NCBI GenBank assembly: GCA_965276835.1
Contig: OZ255631.1
Coordinates: 1,116,001-1,180,000, forward strand
DNA from: BOG-932 sp965276835
GTDB lineage: Bacteria > Pseudomonadota > Alphaproteobacteria > BOG-932 > Roseiterribacteraceae
Length of the DNA stretch: 64,000 nt
Direction: 5' to 3'
This document shows, piece after piece, positions 24,266 to 34,137 of the stretch. The translations under genes were made by a program, and so were the position numbers. The notes below the pieces were generated by a model. It had not been told where the DNA came from. It did not search any database and saw only the letters and a program-made list of their open reading frames with translations. Positions within the stretch are counted from its first letter, which is position 1, and every line of letters begins with the position of its first letter.

Positions 24266-25945
24266 ATGCGCCTGATCGTTCTGAGTTCCGCCCTATTGCT
24301 GGCGGCCCTTCCCCAAGCCGACGCGCAATTCTGGGCGAAGGGTGAGAAGCCGGCCGGCCAGGTCGAGCAATCGCAGCCTGACCCAGGTAACGGCGCAGAC
24401 CAGCCCGAAACACCGCCTGAAACCACGGAACTGCCGCCCGCGACCGGCGATCAAGGCACGACGCCCCTGCCCTCGACACCGGCCGTCGATGCGCAGATGC
24501 CGCGTATCGGGCCGCCGCCCGGCCTGTCCAGTTCGTTGGGCGGATCGGGCGCAACCGGCCTGGATTCGGTCGGCACCGCCCCGGCGCGCGATACCGATTT
24601 TGAACGCAACACCTGGCGCGGGAGCAATTTCGCGACGGTGATGCGCCTGATGGCAGCCCTGCCGGATCGGATCGATTCCGCCGGCCAACACGAACTTGCC
24701 CGCAACCTGCTGATCAGCGTTGCCGATGCCCCGTCGGGCGACGACGGCGGCACGCGGTTGCTGGAGCTGAGGGTCCGCAAGCTGTTGGCGATGGGCAATG
24801 TCGCCGAAGCGGCGGCGCTGGCCCGCGCGGCGAACAATCTGCAAAGCCCTGCGTTGGCACAGGCTGAGATCGAGGCCGAATTGTTGGCCGGCCAAGTCGA
24901 AAGCGCCTGTATCGACCTGCGTGCGACTTCCGGCGTCCTGACCGACCCAACCAGCGTCGCGGCACTGGCGCTCTGCCGTCAGGTGGCGGGCGAGCCGTCC
25001 GACGGGGCCGCATCGGCCGATACGGCTGCTCTGGGCGCGGCATCGATCATCGCGGGCATTCCACCGTCGGCCGATCCGGCTTCGTCGCCGCCCGCGCGGC
25101 TTGTGGCCGTGGCGAGGAATGCGCAGGGTTCGCCCGCGACCCGGCTTGAGGCCGCCTTTGCCGCCGGCCGTGCCAGCGCTGTGACCGGCGAGTTTTTGAG
25201 CAAACTGTTTCAATCGACGCCGTCGCCCGGCGGCGCGCCGGCCGCCGCGCCGGCCGACGGAACCTCCGCCGCGCAGCTTTACACCGCGATCGCTCAGGAA
25301 GGCGCGGTCGACCAGCGCGTCGGCTTGGCCGAACGCGGGCTGCTGTCGCCGGACGGCGTGGCCGATAAGGTTGGTGTCGCGATGGTCGCACCGCTGCGCA
25401 GTTTTCAGCCCGTCGCGGAATTGGGCGCGATCGCGCCCCGTATGGCGATCCTGTTCTATACGATCGGTGACAACGATGCCGCCGCGCCCTGGGCCGAACT
25501 GGCCGATTCCAGCGGGAACGGCGCCCTGCTGTGGCCGTATCGCGTGCTGCTGAAACAGGCGGACGCAGGCGGTATCACCGATTGGCAGCAGAAGGCCGGC
25601 ATCGACGCGCCGCATTTTTCCCGAGTGCTGACCATCCTGTCTGCCTTCGGTGTGGTTCGCCCACCCAGCCATAATACGGAGATCGCGGGCGACGACCGTC
25701 CTGAACCGGCCTTTCCGGAATTGCTGGCGATGGATAAGGCGGCGAGCAACCGGCGTGTCGGCGAGGTCGTTTTGCACGTATTGGGGCTTCTTGGACGTTC
25801 CGGACCGGCCACGGCTCATCCGTTGGCCCTGCGGCGCGCGCTTACCGACCTGGACCAGGTCAGCCTGCATGGGGAAGCACGCGCCTTGGCGTTCGAGGCG
25901 ATTACCGCCGCCCTGTTCGAAGGAAGCCATGGCGCGGGGCCGTAA
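24266..25945 (+). CDS. Secreted helical-repeat protein of unknown function
   Basis: The 559-residue protein has a signal peptide ending AALPQADAQ, a Pro/Thr/Gly-rich linker to about residue 105, and then mainly alpha-helical sequence with TPR/SEL-like spacing (LLELRVRKLLAMGNVAEAAALARAANN). I chose the ATG at 24266 because a TTG at 24251 would overlap the previous stop. It overlaps the recombinase gene by 17 bases. It is probably periplasmic; no enzyme motif is visible. Confidence 0.75.
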   Translation: MRLIVLSSALLLAALPQADAQFWAKGEKPAGQVEQSQPDPGNGADQPETPPETTELPPATGDQGTTPLPSTPAVDAQMPRIGPPPGLSSSLGGSGATGLDSVGTAPARDTDFERNTWRGSNFATVMRLMAALPDRIDSAGQHELARNLLISVADAPSGDDGGTRLLELRVRKLLAMGNVAEAAALARAANNLQSPALAQAEIEAELLAGQVESACIDLRATSGVLTDPTSVAALALCRQVAGEPSDGAASADTAALGAASIIAGIPPSADPASSPPARLVAVARNAQGSPATRLEAAFAAGRASAVTGEFLSKLFQSTPSPGGAPAAAPADGTSAAQLYTAIAQEGAVDQRVGLAERGLLSPDGVADKVGVAMVAPLRSFQPVAELGAIAPRMAILFYTIGDNDAAAPWAELADSSGNGALLWPYRVLLKQADAGGITDWQQKAGIDAPHFSRVLTILSAFGVVRPPSHNTEIAGDDRPEPAFPELLAMDKAASNRRVGEVVLHVLGLLGRSGPATAHPLALRRALTDLDQVSLHGEARALAFEAITAALFEGSHGAGP

Positions 25946-26918
25946 GCCCAAGCCGCGCGCGGCGCTGTCCGCGGGCGTGGATGCGTTCCTGGATATGCTG
26001 CTGGGCGAGCGCGGGGTCGCGACCAATACCAGCGCCGCCTATGCCGGCGATCTCGCCGATCTGTCGCTTTTCCTGAAAAGCCGGGATGTCGAACCCGAGG
26101 ACGCGACCAGCGACCAGCTGCGCGCCTATTTCGCGGCGTTGCATGCCGGCGGCACAACGACCGCGCCGCGCACGATCGGGCGCCGGCTATCGGCATTTCG
26201 CCAGTTCTATCGCTTCCTGCTGTCGGATGGACGCCGGCAGGACGACCCGTCTTCCGCCCTGGATTCGCCGAAACTGGGACGTCCGTTGCCCAAGCTGCTG
26301 TCCGAGACAGAGGTCGGCAGGCTGGTCGCGCCGATCAAGGATGCGATCGCGGGCGCCGAGCATGCCGACCCACAGGCCCTGCGCTTCGCCCTCCTGATCG
26401 AATTGCTTTACGGCAGCGGGCTGCGCGTGTCGGAACTGGTCGGCCTGCCGCTGTCGGCGGTCACGCGCGACAACCGCATCCTGACGGTGCGTGGCAAAGG
26501 CGGTAAGGAAAGGCTGGTGCCGGTTTCGGAGCCAGCGCGCCAGGCGCTGGCCGCTTATTTGCCGATACGCCGTACCTTTACCCCGGCAGGGCAATCCTCG
26601 CCCTGGCTGTTTCCGTCCCGCGCCTCGCGCCTGGGCTATCTGACCCGCCAGCGCTTCGCGCAATTGCTGAAGGAGCGCGCGGCCGCGGCCGGTATCGATA
26701 GCCGCCGGGTCAGTCCGCACGTCCTGCGCCACGCCTTTGCGACCCACCTGCTGGACCATGGCGCGGATCTTAGGGCGGTTCAGAAGATGCTGGGGCATGC
26801 CGATATCGCGACAACCGAAATCTATACCCACGTCGCCAGCGAGCGGCTGCAGCGGGTTGTGCGCAGCCACCATCCCCTGTCTCAAAAAAAAACGGCGCCC
26901 CGCAAGGATGCGACCTGA
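25929..26918 (+). CDS. xerD: XerC/XerD-type tyrosine recombinase
   Basis: The 329-residue tyrosine recombinase has the full catalytic set: Arg166 (SGLRVSEL), Lys190 (RGKGGKER), His264 and Arg267 (HVLRHAFATHL), His290 (MLGHADIATTEIY) and Tyr299. The N-terminal SAM-like DNA-binding domain is present. Xer recombinases resolve chromosome dimers at dif with FtsK. XerC and XerD cannot be told apart with certainty here; XerD is favoured by length and neighbourhood. Confidence 0.88.
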   Translation: MARGRKPKPRAALSAGVDAFLDMLLGERGVATNTSAAYAGDLADLSLFLKSRDVEPEDATSDQLRAYFAALHAGGTTTAPRTIGRRLSAFRQFYRFLLSDGRRQDDPSSALDSPKLGRPLPKLLSETEVGRLVAPIKDAIAGAEHADPQALRFALLIELLYGSGLRVSELVGLPLSAVTRDNRILTVRGKGGKERLVPVSEPARQALAAYLPIRRTFTPAGQSSPWLFPSRASRLGYLTRQRFAQLLKERAAAAGIDSRRVSPHVLRHAFATHLLDHGADLRAVQKMLGHADIATTEIYTHVASERLQRVVRSHHPLSQKKTAPRKDAT

Positions 26919-27038
26919 ACGTCGGGACAGAAACCAGTTTCACTATGTGAGAATGTCGTTCCAGTCCTCTGCGATTTACCGCTAAATAGGCGCGATACTT
27001 CTGAGGGGGTACCGGAATGAAAGGGCGGATGCACGGCT

Positions 27039-28910
27039 GTGGCGGATTTTAAGGAAAGTTTTGCGCTTATCGACGCCAAGGGGCGTCTCGTGGACTGGAA
27101 CGAGGGTTTGGAGCGCGAGTGGTTCTTGATTGCCCCCATGTTGAAAGAGGGCGCGCTGTACCGCGACCTCGTGCGGGCGGCGCTGTCGGTCGATGCCGGC
27201 GGCGATTTCCTCATGGCCAATGTCGGCCACCGGGACATCGAAAAGCACATCGCGAACCGTCTGGCGAAATTCGGCACCTATCAGATCCACGAATATCAGA
27301 TGGAGGGGTTCATCCTCCGGATCGAGGAATTGCCGACCAAATCGGGCGGCGTTCTGCGGATGGCGCGCAATATTTCGGACGAGCGCCAAGCCGAACAGGA
27401 CTTGGCGAAGGCGCGCGAATACATCAAGGTCACGACCGATACGGATTCCAGCGGCGTCTATACCGAGATCTATCGCAGCCCGGAGGGCGACTACACCGTT
27501 CCTCCGGTTACGGAGGACATGTGCCGCCTGCTGGAGTTGCCGCCGGAAAATATCGGGGCGGACGGTTGGGTGATCCTCAGCCGCATGAACCAATCGCCGG
27601 AGGAGGTCGACAATATCCGCGCCGCGCTGGAGGAATCGGCGCAAAAGGCCGAGCTGTTCTCATATGAATTCTTCATCAGGGACGGGAAGAACCGTACGCG
27701 CTGGATGCGGCATTCCCTGATGCCGCGGCGCGAAGCGGACGGCACGATTATTTTTTCAGGCGTGATGCGCGATGTCACACGCGCCAAGGAGGCGGAGGAA
27801 ACCGTCGAGCTTCTCCGTTCGGTCGTCGTCCGGTCGTTCGATTCGGTCAGCATCCTGGAGAGCGTGACGGGTCTCGAGAACACAAAGATTCTCTATGTGA
27901 ATCCGCGCTTCGAGCAGCTTTATGGACTGTCCGCCGAGGCGATCGTCGGTGGACAGTTGCAGCAACTCGAGGCGCTGGTCGCCGACCCGCGCGCCGCTCA
28001 ACCCCTTTACGAGTCGATCACCGAGGGCCGTCGCGATTCGGCGGAATTCGAGGTTTCGCACGCCGATGGCCGGTCGTTCTGGATCGAAGTACGCACCGAC
28101 ATCATTCAACAGCTGGACGACGGACGCTATCGCTGGGTGATGATCGGCCGCGATGTGACCGAGCGCCGGCGGGTTGTGGACGAACTGGTTTATGCGAAGG
28201 ACGCCGCCGAGGCGGCCAACCGGGCAAAGGGCCAATTCCTGGCCAATATGAGCCACGAATTGCGGACCCCGCTGAACGCCATCATCGGTTTTTCCGAACT
28301 GATCGATTCAAGCGTCGAGAGCGGTGGGTGGAAGAGCGCCTACCGGGAATATCTGACCGATATCATCGGCAGCGGGCATAGCCTGCTCAATCTCATCAAC
28401 GCGGTGCTGGACCTGTCGAAGATGGAGGCCGGGCTGCTGGAACTGCATCTCGACGATGTCGATCTGCTCGAGATCGCGCAACTTGCCTGGGGGTTGATGT
28501 CGCGTGCGGCGCAGGACGCCAGGGTCACGGTCAGCGTGAACGCGCCGCCGGCGCCGGTTCACGTGACGGGCGATGCGACGAAACTGAAGCAGGTGCTGCT
28601 AAACCTGCTGTCGAACGCGATCAAATTCACCAGCCCCGGCGGCAGCGCCGCGCTGTCGTTCGAAAGCACGCCGGATACGGTCTCCATGATCGTAACCGAC
28701 ACCGGTTGCGGCATTCCGGCGGACGAGCTGAACCGTGTCACGCGACCCTTCGTTCAGGCCGACGGTTCGTTATCGCGCCGGCATTCCGGCAGCGGCCTGG
28801 GCTTGGCCATCGCCAAGCAGATTGCCGAGCTGCATGGCGGTCGGCTGGAAATCGAAAGCGTGGTCGATCAGGGCACGACCGTCAGGGTCACGCTGCCTTG
28901 CACCCATTAA
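27039..28910 (+). CDS. Cytoplasmic multi-PAS sensor histidine kinase
   Basis: The 623-residue protein has no membrane helix. Three PAS-like regions (about 1-115, 130-250, 265-375) precede HisKA with the phospho-accepting His406 (NMSHELRTPLNAI). HATPase_c follows, with LLNLLSNAIKF, DTGCGIP and SGLGLAIAKQ. The GTG at 27039 is the likely start. No response regulator is adjacent, so it is an orphan kinase sensing an intracellular or diffusible signal. Its stop overlaps the convergent aminotransferase stop. Confidence 0.9.
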   Translation: MADFKESFALIDAKGRLVDWNEGLEREWFLIAPMLKEGALYRDLVRAALSVDAGGDFLMANVGHRDIEKHIANRLAKFGTYQIHEYQMEGFILRIEELPTKSGGVLRMARNISDERQAEQDLAKAREYIKVTTDTDSSGVYTEIYRSPEGDYTVPPVTEDMCRLLELPPENIGADGWVILSRMNQSPEEVDNIRAALEESAQKAELFSYEFFIRDGKNRTRWMRHSLMPRREADGTIIFSGVMRDVTRAKEAEETVELLRSVVVRSFDSVSILESVTGLENTKILYVNPRFEQLYGLSAEAIVGGQLQQLEALVADPRAAQPLYESITEGRRDSAEFEVSHADGRSFWIEVRTDIIQQLDDGRYRWVMIGRDVTERRRVVDELVYAKDAAEAANRAKGQFLANMSHELRTPLNAIIGFSELIDSSVESGGWKSAYREYLTDIIGSGHSLLNLINAVLDLSKMEAGLLELHLDDVDLLEIAQLAWGLMSRAAQDARVTVSVNAPPAPVHVTGDATKLKQVLLNLLSNAIKFTSPGGSAALSFESTPDTVSMIVTDTGCGIPADELNRVTRPFVQADGSLSRRHSGSGLGLAIAKQIAELHGGRLEIESVVDQGTTVRVTLPCTH

Positions 28911-30193
28911 GCGCGGACAGCGAGCAGCTTTTCGATCCCGGCCAGCAGAATGCAGATCGCGATGCCCTGCGACGCAGTTTTCACGTCGGCCAGCGACGGG
29001 TAGGACGGCGCAAGCCGCAGAGTCCGGTCGTTCGGGTCCTTGCCCAGCGGCCACGTCGCCCCAGCCGGCGTCAGCGCCAGCCCGGCGTCCTTCGCCAGCG
29101 TGACGACCTTGCTCGCCGTGCCGTCAAGCGCATCGACGCTGACGAAATAGCCGCCTTCAGGCACGGTCCATGCCGCGACGCCGGTGCCGCCGAGCTCGCT
29201 GTCCAGCGTCTCCAGAACCGCCGCGAATTTCGGCGCCAGTAAGGCGCGATGCTGCTGCATATGGGCGGTGAGGCCGGCATCGTCCTTCAGGAAACGCACA
29301 TGGCGGATCTGGTTCAGCTTATCAGGCCCGATGGTGCGCTTGCTCATGCGCGCCACGTACCATTTAACGTTCGCCTCGGACGACGCAAAGAAAGCGAGCC
29401 CCGCGCCGGCGAAGGTGATCTTGGAGGTCGAGGCATAGACGAAGGCGCGGTCCGGATTGCCCGCCTCGGCGCAGGCATCGAGGATATTGACCAGCGCGTT
29501 GGCATTGTCGGTCAGGTGATGGACCGCATAGGCGTTGTCCCAGAACAGCCGGAAATCCGGCGCGCCGGTCTTCATCGCCGCCAGGCGCTTCACGGTCTCC
29601 GCCGAGTAGACCTCGCCCGTCGGGTTGGAATATTTTGGCACGCACCACATGCCTTTGACCGACGGATCGGCCGCCAGCTTCTCGACCGCATCCATGTCCG
29701 GGCCCTGCCCGGTCAGCGGCACCGGGATCATGCGGATGCCGAATTCCTCGCAGATGCCGAAATGGCGGTCATAGCCGGGCACCGGGCAGATGAAGGCGAC
29801 GGATTCTTCCTTGGACCACGGACGAACCGACCCGGGCACTCCTTTCAACAGCGCCCAGACGATGCTGTCATGCATCATCGACAGGCTGGCATTGTCGCCG
29901 ACGATGATCCGGTCGGGCGTGGCGCCCATCATCGCCGAAACCAGGCTGCGAACCTCCGGCAGGCCCTGGACGCCGCCGTAATTGCGCGCGTCGTCGCCCG
30001 CGGCGGCGAAATAATCGCCGTTGCCGGGCATCGCCAGCAGGCCGTTGGCGAGGTCCAGCTGCTCCGGCGCCGGCTTGCCGCGCGTCATGTCGAGTTTCAG
30101 CCCGCGGGCGCGGAACGCGTCGTACTGGGTCTTCACCTTGGCGTGCAGGGCTTGCAGCTGGTCGGTCGGCAGGTCGGCGATCTTGCTCATCAC
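28907..30193 (-). CDS. PLP-dependent aminotransferase, class Ic aspartate aminotransferase-like
   Basis: The 428-residue fold-type I enzyme contains RGKPAPEQLDLANGLL, NYGGVQGLPEVRSLVSAM and CVPKYSNPTGEVYS. The PLP lysine is in ASTSKITFAGAGLAF, and the substrate Arg is near RLAPSYPS. This set fits the PF12897-type aspartate aminotransferases rather than classical AspC. It transfers the amino group of aspartate or a similar donor to 2-oxoglutarate; the donor is not provable here. The gene is monocistronic. Confidence 0.85.
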   Translation of the reverse strand: MMSKIADLPTDQLQALHAKVKTQYDAFRARGLKLDMTRGKPAPEQLDLANGLLAMPGNGDYFAAAGDDARNYGGVQGLPEVRSLVSAMMGATPDRIIVGDNASLSMMHDSIVWALLKGVPGSVRPWSKEESVAFICPVPGYDRHFGICEEFGIRMIPVPLTGQGPDMDAVEKLAADPSVKGMWCVPKYSNPTGEVYSAETVKRLAAMKTGAPDFRLFWDNAYAVHHLTDNANALVNILDACAEAGNPDRAFVYASTSKITFAGAGLAFFASSEANVKWYVARMSKRTIGPDKLNQIRHVRFLKDDAGLTAHMQQHRALLAPKFAAVLETLDSELGGTGVAAWTVPEGGYFVSVDALDGTASKVVTLAKDAGLALTPAGATWPLGKDPNDRTLRLAPSYPSLADVKTASQGIAICILLAGIEKLLAVRA

Positions 30194-30377
30194 ATCCTCG
30201 ATAACGTCCGCGTCGGCGCGGACGAAGCGTTCTTACCCGTCCGGCCGACGAATTTGTAGGGGCGCGCCGAAAGGCCGCTATGCGCGGGCAGCCTAGTGCG
30301 CATGCGCGCGGCGTTTTGGCGCTGCATGGCCTCTATGATATAGACCTAAGCATCCCATCAGCACCTATTCGGACCCA

Positions 30378-31982
30378 ATGGACACCTCCACCGCATCCAG
30401 CGCACTTTCTATTTCCGGCGCGATGAAGCCAGGCTTCGACGCAATTCTTTCCGCGGATGCGCTGGCGTTCATCGCTGAGCTGGAACGCCGCTTCGGGCCT
30501 GAGCGCCGCCGTCTGCTGGACGCACGCGTCGTGCGCCAGAAAGAGCTGGACGCCGGCAAGAAGCCGACCTTCCTGGCCGAAACCGCGAAGGTTCGCGACG
30601 GCGACTGGAAGATCGCGCCTCTGCCCGCCGATTTGCAGGATCGCCGGGTCGAAATCACCGGTCCCGTCGACCGCAAGATGATTATCAACGCGTTGAATTC
30701 CGGCGCGAAATTGTTCATGGCGGATTTCGAGGATTCGAACACGCCGAGCTGGACCAACCAAGTCGAGGGCCAGATCAACCTGTTCGACGCGATCCGCCGG
30801 ACGATCACGTTCGAGAATGCCGGCAAGCAATATAAGCTGAACCCCGAGACGGCTGTCTTGAAGGTCCGCCCGCGCGGCTGGCATCTGGACGAGAAGCATG
30901 TATCGGTCGACGGCAAGCCGATGTCGGGCTCGCTGTTCGATTTCGGCCTCTATTTTTTCCACAACGCCAAGGAATTGCTGGCGCGCGGCAGCGGCCCGTA
31001 TTTCTACCTGCCGAAGATGGAGTCGCATCTCGAGGCGCGGCTGTGGAACGACGTGTTCACCCATTCGGAAAAGGCGCTCGGCGTTCCGCACGGTTCGATC
31101 AAGGCGACCTGCCTGATCGAGACCATCCTGGCGGCGTTCGAGATGGACGAGTTCCTCTATGAGCTGCGCGATCACTCGGCCGGCCTGAATTGCGGTCGCT
31201 GGGACTATATTTTCAGCTTTATCAAGAAGTTCCAGGGCGACAAGACCGCCATCCTGCCGGATCGCGCGACGGTTACGATGACCACGCACTTCCTGAGGTC
31301 ATACAGCCTGCTGGCGATCAAGACCTGCCATCGCCGCGCAGCCCCGGCGATCGGCGGCATGGCGGCGCTGATTCCGATCAAGGACGACCCCACCGCCAAC
31401 GAAAAGGCGATGAACGCGGTCAAGGCCGACAAGGAACGCGAGTCGTCGGATGGCCATGACGGCACCTGGGTCGCCCATCCGGGCCTGGTTGCCATGGTTC
31501 GCGAAATCTTCGACCGCAACATGCCGACGCCGAACCAGATCAATCGCTTGCGCGATGACGTTAAAGTCACCGCTGAAGACCTTGTGGTCGTTCCGCCGGG
31601 TGAGCAAACCGAAGCGGGCTTGCGTACCAACACGGCGGTCGCCATTGGTTATATCGAAGCTTGGCTGCGCGGCATCGGTTGCGTTCCTCTATTCAACCTG
31701 ATGGAGGACGCGGCGACGGCCGAAATCAGCCGCGCGCAGTTGTGGCAGTGGGAACGGTACGGCGTGAAACTGGCGGACGGACGCACGGTGGACAAGGCGC
31801 TGGTCGACGCGACCATCGACGAGGAGCTTCAGAAGTGGAGCGACCGCGTCGGCGCGGACAAATATAAGGCTGGCCGCTTCGGTGAGGCGGCCAAGATGCT
31901 GCGGCAACTGGTGCACGGGGCGGACTTCATCGAGTTCCTGACCCTGCCCGCCTATGAGTTTTTAATAGCAGAAGGTGCTTGA
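30378..31982 (+). CDS. aceB: Malate synthase A
   Basis: The 534-residue enzyme condenses glyoxylate and acetyl-CoA in the glyoxylate cycle. It has the signatures FMADFEDSNTPSW and ATCLIETILAAFEMDEFLYELRDHSAGLNCGRWDYI, and its length is that of the A form rather than the ~720-residue G form. No isocitrate lyase gene is in the window. It is followed 3 bases later by accA, so acetyl-CoA use for C2 growth and for lipid synthesis may be transcribed together. Confidence 0.96.
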   Translation: MDTSTASSALSISGAMKPGFDAILSADALAFIAELERRFGPERRRLLDARVVRQKELDAGKKPTFLAETAKVRDGDWKIAPLPADLQDRRVEITGPVDRKMIINALNSGAKLFMADFEDSNTPSWTNQVEGQINLFDAIRRTITFENAGKQYKLNPETAVLKVRPRGWHLDEKHVSVDGKPMSGSLFDFGLYFFHNAKELLARGSGPYFYLPKMESHLEARLWNDVFTHSEKALGVPHGSIKATCLIETILAAFEMDEFLYELRDHSAGLNCGRWDYIFSFIKKFQGDKTAILPDRATVTMTTHFLRSYSLLAIKTCHRRAAPAIGGMAALIPIKDDPTANEKAMNAVKADKERESSDGHDGTWVAHPGLVAMVREIFDRNMPTPNQINRLRDDVKVTAEDLVVVPPGEQTEAGLRTNTAVAIGYIEAWLRGIGCVPLFNLMEDAATAEISRAQLWQWERYGVKLADGRTVDKALVDATIDEELQKWSDRVGADKYKAGRFGEAAKMLRQLVHGADFIEFLTLPAYEFLIAEGA

Positions 31983-31985
31983 GCC

Positions 31986-32942
31986 ATGATGCAGGCGCTT
32001 GATTTCGAAAAACCGATCATCGAGCTGGAAGGCAAGCTGAACGAGCTTCGCGGCCTGTCGGGCACCGATCTCAACCTGTCCGACGAAATCCAGAAGCTGG
32101 AAACCCGTCTCGACAAGCTTATCAAGCTGACCTACGGGAAATTGACCGGTGCCCAGAAGGTCCAGGTTGCCCGCCATCCCGGGCGGCCGCGCACCAGCGA
32201 TTACGTCGCCGGTCTGTTTACCGAATTCACGACGCTGGCCGGCGACCGCCGCTTCTCCGAAGATCTGGCGATCATGAGCGGCATCGGCCGTTTCCGTGGC
32301 CGCTCCTGCATCGTGCTGGGGCACGAGCGTGGGCACGATACCGAAACCCGCATCAAGCACAATTTCGGCATGGCCAAGCCCGAGGGCTATCGCAAGGCCG
32401 ACCGGCTGATGACCATGGCGGACCGGTTCAAACTGCCGATCATCACCTTTGTCGACACGATGGGCGCTTTTGCCGGCAAGGAAAGCGAAGAGCACGGCAT
32501 TTCCGAGGCCATCGCCCACTGCCTTGAAACCTGTTTCCGCATCGAGGTGCCGCTCATCGCCCTGGTAATCGGCGAAGGCGGCTCGGGCGGCGCTGTCGCC
32601 ATCGCCGGCGCCGACAAGGTGCTGATGATGGAGCATTCCTATTATTCCGTGATCACGCCGGAAGGTTGTGCCGCCATCCTGTGGCGTTCCGGCGCCAACG
32701 CGCCCGAGGCTGCCAATGCGCTGAAGCTGACGGCGCAGGACCTGAAGGAAATGGGCATCATCGACGAGATTGTGCCGGAACCGATGGGCGGCGCGCATCG
32801 CCGCAAGCAGGAAGCTATCGCGACGGCGGGCGACGCGCTGGAACGTGCGCTGGACAACCTGCGCGGCATGGACGGCCCGGCGCTGAAGGCCCGCCGCCGC
32901 GAGAAATTCCTGGCAATGGGCCGCGAGCCCGGCCTCCACTGA
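31986..32942 (+). CDS. accA: Acetyl-CoA carboxylase carboxyltransferase subunit alpha
   Basis: The 318-residue carboxyltransferase subunit makes malonyl-CoA with AccD for fatty-acid synthesis. Typical segments are FEKPIIELEGKLNELR, RPRTSDYVAGLFTEF, IGEGGSGGAVAIAGADKVLMMEHSYYSVITPEGCAAILW and LKEMGIIDEIVPEP. Start at ATGATG 31986/31989. It overlaps the DUF2889 gene in a TGATG junction. Confidence 0.97.
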   Translation: MMQALDFEKPIIELEGKLNELRGLSGTDLNLSDEIQKLETRLDKLIKLTYGKLTGAQKVQVARHPGRPRTSDYVAGLFTEFTTLAGDRRFSEDLAIMSGIGRFRGRSCIVLGHERGHDTETRIKHNFGMAKPEGYRKADRLMTMADRFKLPIITFVDTMGAFAGKESEEHGISEAIAHCLETCFRIEVPLIALVIGEGGSGGAVAIAGADKVLMMEHSYYSVITPEGCAAILWRSGANAPEAANALKLTAQDLKEMGIIDEIVPEPMGGAHRRKQEAIATAGDALERALDNLRGMDGPALKARRREKFLAMGREPGLH

Positions 32943-33538
32943 TGCCCTTGTCAGAGCCGGCTGCCCGCAAGCCGATCCATAATCGCACCATCGTCTGCCA
33001 GGGTTATCGCCGCGGCGACGGCCTGTGGGACATCGAAGGCCGTCTGGTCGACACCAAGGCCTATGCCTTCGCCAACACCTGGCGGACCGAGGTCAAGCCG
33101 GGCGAGCCGCTGCACGAGATGCTGATCCGCCTGACCTTGGACGAGCATTATCTGGTCGTCGCCATCGAGGCCGCGACCGAGCATTCCCCGCACGGCGCCT
33201 GCGGCGACATCCTGCCCAATTTCCAGCGCCTGGTCGGCGAACGCGTCGGCCGCGGCTGGAGCAAGCGGGTCAAGGAACTGATCGGCGGCGCCGAAGGCTG
33301 CGCCCACCATGTCGAGATGTTGGGCAACCTCGCCACCGTCGCGTTCCAGACCATGGGGCCCCTCCTCGCCCGCGAACGGTCGGTGGCCGGCACCAGCGGC
33401 CCGAAAGGCGATGTCAGCAAATTCCTGATCAACAGCTGCCATATCTGGCGCGAAGGCGGCGAATGGGCCCGGCAACTGACCGCCGATCCCGACGGCACGC
33501 TGGGTAGCCGCCAGGCTCCGGTGCCGATCGAGAGTTAG
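32942..33538 (+). CDS. DUF2889-family protein
   Basis: The 198-residue protein has HNRTIVCQGYRRGDGLWDIEGRLVDTKAY, HSPHGACGDILPNFQRLVGERVGRGW and GCAHHVEMLGNLATVAFQTM, characteristic of DUF2889. The conserved Cys/His residues suggest metal binding, but no activity is established. It is translationally coupled to accA by a TGATG overlap. Much longer upstream frames are shadows within accA. Confidence 0.85.
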   Translation: MPLSEPAARKPIHNRTIVCQGYRRGDGLWDIEGRLVDTKAYAFANTWRTEVKPGEPLHEMLIRLTLDEHYLVVAIEAATEHSPHGACGDILPNFQRLVGERVGRGWSKRVKELIGGAEGCAHHVEMLGNLATVAFQTMGPLLARERSVAGTSGPKGDVSKFLINSCHIWREGGEWARQLTADPDGTLGSRQAPVPIES

Positions 33539-33546
33539 AAGCGTAG

Positions 33547-33752
33547 CATGGGTGGAGCGCAACAATACCCATCGAAGCCCTCGGAATTTCAACGCCAAGG
33601 CGCCAAGAACGCCAAGAAAATCAATTTAGTCCGCAGAATTTCGAAGGTTGGCGCGCGGATGAAAATCCGTTTTGGTTTTCCTTGGCGCCTTGGCGACCTT
33701 GGCGTTGAAATTCTTACGCCGAATTGATGGGCACCGCTGCGCTCCATCCATC
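33547..33752. repeat. Nested inverted repeats between DUF2889 gene and bolA
   Basis: An outer pair, CATGGGTGGAGCGCAAC... (33547-33574) and its imperfect inverted copy (33726-33752), encloses an inner perfect 17-bp pair at 33584-33600 and 33697-33713. Further GCGCCAAG/CTTGGCGC repeats continue inside. The region lies between two convergent genes. It may fold into a large stem and act as a bidirectional terminator, or it may be a repeat-family insertion. Confidence 0.6.
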
Positions 33753-33758
33753 CGACGT

Positions 33759-34016
33759 TTATGACAGCGCCAGCCGCAGCGCGTGCACCTGCCCCGCCAA
33801 CTCGTCCGCCAGCACGGCGTGAACCATCCTCTGCCGCTCCACCCGACCCTTCCCGGCAAAGGCCTCCGCGCTCATCGTCACGGCGAAATGCGTCTCGTCG
33901 CGGCCGCTATGGCCATGATGGCCGGCGTGCAGGTGGCTTTCGTCCTGGATATCGAGAGCCGTCGGTGCGAAGGCAGCCTCGAGTTTCTGTTTGATCGTGT
34001 CGGCAACGACTCCCAT
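33759..34016 (-). CDS. bolA: BolA-family protein
   Basis: The 85-residue protein has KLEAAFAPTALDIQDESHLHAGHHGHSGRDETHFAVTMSAEAFAGKGRVERQRMVHAVLADEL, the BolA class II-like KH fold with His residues able to ligate a [2Fe-2S] cluster with a monothiol glutaredoxin. It is divergent from the J-domain gene, an arrangement kept near cobST in alphaproteobacteria. Confidence 0.94.
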   Translation of the reverse strand: MGVVADTIKQKLEAAFAPTALDIQDESHLHAGHHGHSGRDETHFAVTMSAEAFAGKGRVERQRMVHAVLADELAGQVHALRLALS

Positions 34017-34137
34017 CGGGCGGTCTCCTCTTTATTCGCTGAATAGCGGGCAGCGCATGGCTGGATAGATGATGAAAGGCCGGTGCGGCGCAAGTGCCGC
34101 CTTGCTTGCGGGCGCGCATAACCCCATAATTTCGTTC

